From Chromatiales bacterium (GTDB lineage Bacteria; Pseudomonadota; Gammaproteobacteria; UBA6429; Thiohalophilaceae): DNA of 6,433 bases. Shown here in pieces: positions 5,976-6,433 of this stretch. A program made the position numbers and the translations under genes. Each line of letters begins with the position of its first letter. The stretch's first letter is position 1. The notes under the pieces were generated by a model. It did not search any database and was not told the DNA's origin. It saw nothing but the letters and a program-made list of their open reading frames with translations. The stretch covers positions 1-6,433 of the forward strand of contig JALUTJ010000050.1 of the NCBI GenBank assembly GCA_027057985.1. The letters run 5' to 3'.

Positions 5976-6368
5976 ATGTCAGATAAGATCAAGGTTGCCC
6001 TGCTGGGGCTGGGTAATGTTGGGCAGGACTTTGCAGAAAATTTTCTCGAGATTATCCAGGAGGGCGGCAAGCCGGTTGAAATCGTGGCAGTAGCGCATCA
6101 TGACAAGTCTTCCCCGGTTGCGCTGGGTTTTCAGCAAAGCGGCGTAAAGTTTTATGAAAACGCGGTTGACGTGGTTGAGCTGGGTGAGGAGGTGGATATC
6201 ATTTTTGATCTGACCGGCAATGCCGACACCCGCCAGGCTTTACGTCAGGGCATGCAGGCGAGCAATAACCGCCATACCGTGATTGCCCCGGAGATGATGG
6301 CAAAATTGCTATGGATGTTCTTTGACAATGCAACTGAAGTCAGTGCCGGCAAAGGCGGTGGCTATTAG
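5976..6368 (+). CDS. Small single-domain NAD(P)-binding Rossmann protein, homoserine dehydrogenase N-domain-like
   Basis: A complete 130-residue protein that looks like one Rossmann fold and nothing more. The first strand and glycine loop are IKVALLGLGNVG (5-16, GxGxxG at 11-16), a second strand is EIVAVAHHD (35-43), and EEVDIIFDLTGN (71-82) followed by a helix DTRQALRQGMQAS and a strand TVIAPEMMA (101-109) follows the order seen in the NAD-binding domain of homoserine dehydrogenases (NAD_binding_3 family). There the strand ends in a conserved ANK with the catalytic-site lysine; here APE stands in its place, and the whole catalytic and C-terminal part is absent. It ends AGKGGGY. Strong Shine-Dalgarno and ATG make it a real gene. 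It stands alone, divergent from rep and convergent with a ComM-like gene. The substrate and function are unknown; a nucleotide-sensing or partner-subunit role is only a guess. Confidence 0.82.
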   Translation: MSDKIKVALLGLGNVGQDFAENFLEIIQEGGKPVEIVAVAHHDKSSPVALGFQQSGVKFYENAVDVVELGEEVDIIFDLTGNADTRQALRQGMQASNNRHTVIAPEMMAKLLWMFFDNATEVSAGKGGGY

Positions 6369-6376
6369 TTTTGCCA

Positions 6377-6433
6377 CTATATTAAGCCCCGATCCAGCCG
6401 TCGATAGCCAATGGCCTCGCTGATATGAGCAAC
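6377..6433 (-). CDS. ComM/YifB-like Mg-chelatase-family ATPase, last 18 codons (cut by window edge)
   Basis: The minus strand enters the window in an open frame reading VAHISEAIGYRRLDRGLI followed by TAG (6377-6379). The pattern of a helix EAIxYRxLDR at the extreme C-terminus is typical of the ComM/YifB family, AAA+ ATPases of the magnesium-chelatase type; ComM promotes branch migration in natural transformation. Only this tail is visible, so the call rests on a short motif. It converges with the Rossmann gene across an 8-base gap with no terminator hairpin in it. Confidence 0.6.
   Translation of the reverse strand, partial: VAHISEAIGYRRLDRGLI

Noticed and set aside
5780..6070. 96-codon open frame on the minus strand across the intergenic region
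   Set aside because: It starts antisense within the Rossmann gene, has a Ser/Leu-rich random look and no ribosome binding site that I could see.

Overview
The window looks like an ordinary chromosomal segment of a gammaproteobacterium with moderate GC content. Pointers to this are a Rep-type helicase of near E. coli length, a cytochrome c5 of the kind found in Pseudomonas and Chromatiales relatives, an MtfA-type peptidase, a YkgJ-type cysteine-cluster protein and a ComM/YifB-like C-terminus. From memory, rep, cycB (cytochrome c5) and a small cysteine-cluster protein also lie close together in Pseudomonas, so the layout is probably an old conserved neighbourhood. I see no phage, insertion sequence, CRISPR array, toxin pair or defence gene. 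The genus cannot be named from this sequence.

Layout. The left part (1-980) reads leftward: tRNA-Arg(CCG) with an encoded CCA and a perfect TATAAT box, then a 143-residue YkgJ-family protein 37 bases downstream, then the N-terminal 134 residues of an MtfA-family zinc peptidase that runs off the edge. Cytochrome c5 (1168-1596) reads rightward, divergent from the tRNA. It meets a leftward hybrid sensor kinase (1639-3408) at a shared hairpin that looks like a bidirectional terminator. Upstream of the kinase, 26 bases away on the same strand, is a 77-residue DUF2892 membrane protein (3435-3668), probably its operon partner. The complete rep helicase (3756-5765, GTG start) lies upstream of that, also leftward. 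A 210-base divergent intergenic stretch separates rep from a rightward 130-residue single-domain Rossmann protein (5976-6368). That protein converges, with an 8-base gap, on the last 18 codons of a leftward ComM/YifB-like gene cut by the window edge.

How the genes work together. Most are independent housekeeping units: DNA unwinding (rep), periplasmic electron transfer (cytochrome c5), translation (tRNA-Arg). The plausible functional pair is DUF2892 protein plus hybrid kinase, both inner-membrane proteins in one apparent transcript; the kinase has its own receiver domain, but neither an HPt protein nor a DNA-binding partner is nearby. The least understood gene is the small Rossmann protein, which resembles the NAD-binding half of homoserine dehydrogenase without the catalytic half. 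I found no convincing new multi-gene system; the findings below are modest.
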